Assembly: GCA_021770345.1 (NCBI GenBank)
Contig: JAETRD010000004.1
Location: 186,001 to 250,000, forward strand
Direction: 5' to 3'
Length of the DNA: 64,000 nucleotides
Source: Lachnospiraceae bacterium
GTDB lineage: Bacteria; Bacillota; Clostridia; Lachnospirales; Lachnospiraceae
The position numbers were made by a program, and so were the translations under genes. Positions 62,549-64,000 of the stretch are shown here, one piece after another; the first letter of the stretch is position 1; the number at the start of each line of letters is the position of its first letter. The notes beneath the pieces were generated by a model. That model saw nothing but the letters and a program-made list of their open reading frames with translations. It was not told where the DNA came from and made no database searches.

Positions 62549-62813
62549 AAAAAAAGCCGCCTCCTTTTCGCACTTAATAATTCAGTACGACAAGTGGTGA
62601 CTGCACACATCCCCGTGCGTGTCGCATATGTACTTCCAAAAGTACCCGCGAAATGACTCCGTCTCCGGTGCGCCGCACGGTTGTTTCTACTTACTGTAGA
62701 CGTTATTCGTGATACAGTGACTTGTCGCCAGTTTCCTAACTTGACATTCGCTCCACGGAAAACCTGCAGTTTCCTGCAGCAACCTCACGCTTCTACGCTA
62801 TCAATGTCACAGC
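62549..62813 (-). other. Leader of the S10 operon
   Basis: About 265 untranslated bases between the promoter and rpsJ. Several local inverted repeats are visible on the transcript: CTGCAGGAAACTGCAG (plus 62770-62785), GGTACTTTTGGAAGTAC (62631-62647) and CACGCACGGGGATGTGTG (62607-62624). The length suggests regulation by a ribosomal protein; no known family was recognised. Confidence 0.5.
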
Positions 62814-62820
62814 AATGCTT

Positions 62821-62849
62821 AGTATAGCGGATGTTTGCGGGAATTGCAA
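62821..62849 (-). promoter_or_regulatory. Main promoter of the S10 operon
   Basis: On the minus strand, TTGCAA (62844-62849), a 17-bp spacer and TATACT (62821-62826). It is the only strong promoter upstream of rpsJ in this region. Confidence 0.82.
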
Positions 62850-62877
62850 GTGTTTTTTCACTTTTTTGTGTGATTTA

Positions 62878-62915
62878 AGCCGGAAGAGCGCTTTCTACGA
62901 TACACTCTCCCGGCT
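62878..62915. terminator. Stem-loop between the DUF2089 unit and the S10 promoter
   Basis: AGCCGGAAGAG (62878-62888) pairs with CTCTCCCGGCT (62905-62915), with one wobble. The minus strand lacks a T tract right after it, so termination of the membrane protein transcript is only possible, not clear. Confidence 0.4.
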
Positions 62916-62924
62916 ATTCCGCCG

Positions 62925-63272
62925 TCACATATCCTGCAATTTCATTTTTTCCGCATCGGAAAGTCTGTGCTTTCCGTTCCTCACAAAAGATATACATCCC
63001 ATAAAAAATATTGCCGCATTGTATCCGAGAATCGCCAGCACTACCATCTGATGATATTCTTCCAGTTTCAAATTCTTCCCGGGCATATCGTCATAAACAC
63101 TGTATAGTACAAAAAGAAGCCCCATTGTATATAGAAAAAACAGGCCCAACGCCATTCCAAACCGCACTTTACGGCTTTTCGTTCGTCCCAGCCCGACTGA
63201 CAGCAGTCTTGCCGCAACTATCGCAGCCAGAACCAGGATACTGTAAATCACCACCCACATATTATCACTCAT
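62925..63272 (-). CDS. Small membrane protein of unknown function
   Basis: 115 residues with three hydrophobic segments (about 6-26, 38-58 and 78-95), a basic loop after the first (LGRTKSRKVRFG) and a charged C-terminus ending KLQDM. I do not recognise a family. It begins one base after the stop of the DUF2089 gene, so the two are a transcription unit; such small regulators often pair with a membrane protein. Confidence 0.7.
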   Translation of the reverse strand: MSDNMWVVIYSILVLAAIVAARLLSVGLGRTKSRKVRFGMALGLFFLYTMGLLFVLYSVYDDMPGKNLKLEEYHQMVVLAILGYNAAIFFMGCISFVRNGKHRLSDAEKMKLQDM

Positions 63273-63273
63273 C

Positions 63274-63561
63274 CTACTCCCTCCTCGCCCGGTATTCCCG
63301 AATCAAAACCGCCGCCGCATCAAATTCCACCTTTTCTTCCATCGCCATTTTCTTGATCAGTCGAATGTAAGTATCTTCCTCGCGCTCCTCCGACGCCTTA
63401 ATCTGTTCAATCACCCGATTCAGACGAGTCCGCACCGTCGGATAGGTAATCTGGTACAATTCCGCCATTTCTTTCAGCGATCCCGACGACAAGACAAATT
63501 TTTTAACAAAATTCAGATCTTCCTCATCCAGCTCTGCAATCCACTGCGGTATCTCATTCAT
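63274..63561 (-). CDS. DUF2089-family protein, putative small regulator
   Basis: 95 residues. The N-terminal IPQWIAELDEEDLNFVKKFV followed by SSGSLKEMAELYQITYPTVR, RTRLNRVIEQIK matches the DUF2089 helix-turn-helix part; the zinc-ribbon half found in longer members is absent. It probably binds DNA. GGGAGGTG precedes the ATG, and a strong promoter lies about 45 bases upstream. Confidence 0.8.
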   Translation of the reverse strand: MNEIPQWIAELDEEDLNFVKKFVLSSGSLKEMAELYQITYPTVRTRLNRVIEQIKASEEREEDTYIRLIKKMAMEEKVEFDAAAVLIREYRARRE

Positions 63562-63606
63562 AAACAGTCACCTCCCACATATGTTCGCATGCATTTTTCT
63601 ATCTTT

Positions 63607-63635
63607 ATTATAATATTTAATATTATTAAAGTCAA
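63607..63635 (-). promoter_or_regulatory. Sigma-A promoter of the DUF2089 unit
   Basis: On the minus strand, TTGACT (63630-63635), a 17-bp spacer and TATAAT (63607-63612), in very AT-rich DNA. Confidence 0.8.
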
Positions 63636-63699
63636 CTTTATTTTTATTTTGTTTTTTTGAAATTTTATTAAACAAAATCGTGTTTTGTTTTGTCATGAC

Positions 63700-63919
63700 C
63701 AGGCAATTTTTTACGCGCCAGATACCCGTCTCTGAGTTTTAGCACTATATTTCTTTGGATAAACCTGCATCTTTTTAGCGCCAATCAGCATAAATCAAAA
63801 AATGCCAAGTCACAGATTTTTACCTGTGGCTTAGCACTATTCAAATCTTCTTTGGCTGTTTTTATTCTATAGAGAGCCAGTTCCCTGGCGCCGCCTGTAT
63901 CATCCAAACTAAGCTGCAT
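63700..63919 (-). pseudogene. Broken HEPN-domain gene
   Basis: From ATG 63919 the frame reads MQLSLDDTGGARELALYRIK, then TAKEDLNSAK, the first helix of a HEPN domain, and then runs into unrelated sequence with a stop at 63785. Further along the strand, another frame gives LRDGYLARKK, which resembles the next HEPN helix. An 82-bp block bounded by two copies of TTAGCACTAT (63739-63748, 63831-63840) separates them, as if inserted. The rest of the domain, including the RX4-6H motif, is missing. Confidence 0.55.
63739..63840. repeat. Direct 10-bp repeat around an 82-bp insert
   Basis: TTAGCACTAT at 63739-63748 and 63831-63840 flank an AT-rich block that contains a small hairpin (GCCA...TGGC at 63814-63830). 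The pattern looks like a target duplication around a short inserted element in the HEPN gene; the insert has no terminal inverted repeats I can see. Confidence 0.45.
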
Positions 63920-64000
63920 ACAACTCCACCCCCTCTTTTTTTACATTATAATAAAACGGATAGGCGCGAAGCCACTTATTAAAGTGGTCTATATTTTTAA
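63909..64000 (-). CDS. C-terminal end of an MNT-type nucleotidyltransferase (partial)
   Basis: Thirty codons are visible before the TAG stop: HFNKWLRAYPFYYNVKKEGV and ELYAA. This end, together with an overlapping HEPN-like gene (11-base overlap), fits the antitoxin nucleotidyltransferase of MNT-HEPN modules. The catalytic GSxxR region lies outside the window. Confidence 0.5.
   Translation of the reverse strand, partial: KNIDHFNKWLRAYPFYYNVKKEGVELYAA

Noticed and set aside
1-64000. tRNA, rRNA, CRISPR arrays and complete insertion sequences
   Set aside because: None could be recognised by eye on either strand; a covariance-model search would be needed to exclude small RNAs.

Overview
The window looks like a chromosomal segment of a Gram-positive anaerobic Clostridia, most likely a Lachnospiraceae gut bacterium. 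This rests on the S10-spc-alpha ribosomal gene order, with a KOW-domain gene between map and infA, a type-Z S14 and the zinc form of adenylate kinase. It also rests on strong AGGAGG ribosome binding sites, sigma-A promoters, and an oxygen-sensitive radical-SAM sulfatase-maturating enzyme. No tRNA, rRNA, CRISPR array or intact insertion sequence was recognised.

Positions 1-16.1k: a minus-strand catabolic operon read from 14572 down. It encodes a clan GH-A hydrolase, a GPH sugar symporter, a GH94 phosphorylase, a GH78 alpha-L-rhamnosidase, a GH3 enzyme, a domain-permuted GH3 enzyme and a partial GH35-like enzyme. An AraC-type regulator is divergent from it, and a 165-bp palindrome lies in that regulator's leader. 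No enzyme has a visible signal peptide, so degradation is probably cytoplasmic.

Positions 16.2-27.4k: a sulfatase region. It has three Cys-type sulfatases, a second AraC regulator, a second GPH symporter, an anaerobic sulfatase-maturating enzyme (anSME) and a TauE/SafE anion exporter. A TetR regulator with an acetyltransferase sits inside it. Four promoters here share an 18-bp motif, GTSCT-N8-TAGAA (loosely kept in one copy), at 29-30 bp upstream of the -10 box, which I read as the binding site of a shared activator. The implied pathway is import of a sulfated oligosaccharide, desulfation in the cytosol by enzymes activated by anSME, hydrolysis and phosphorolysis of the sugar, and export of the sulfur anion.

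Positions 27.3-36.1k: accessory genes. There is a heterodimeric ABC exporter, a Phd/VapC toxin-antitoxin pair, a decayed phage major tail protein gene, and an AT-rich three-gene cluster. That cluster encodes a GHKL ATPase, a Shedu-like PD-(D/E)XK protein and a YhcG/DUF1016 nuclease. It has its own operator-bearing promoter and is the best candidate here for an undescribed anti-phage system. It lies next to a frameshifted C-terminal extension of rlmD.

Positions 36.1-45.6k: housekeeping genes. These are rlmD (with a 60-bp coding tandem repeat), yhaM, a PDZ protein with a degenerate protease triad, mutS2, a two-component system and a PilZ protein. The PDZ gene and mutS2 promoters appear to share one palindromic -35 hexamer.

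Positions 45.7-62.9k: the complete minus-strand S10-spc-alpha cluster from rpsJ to rplQ. It appears punctuated by internal promoters before rpsS and before rpmJ, strong hairpins after rplB, and long leaders before rpsJ and rpsM. Positions 62.9-64.0k hold a DUF2089 regulator with a small membrane protein, then the end of an MNT nucleotidyltransferase gene followed by a broken HEPN gene.
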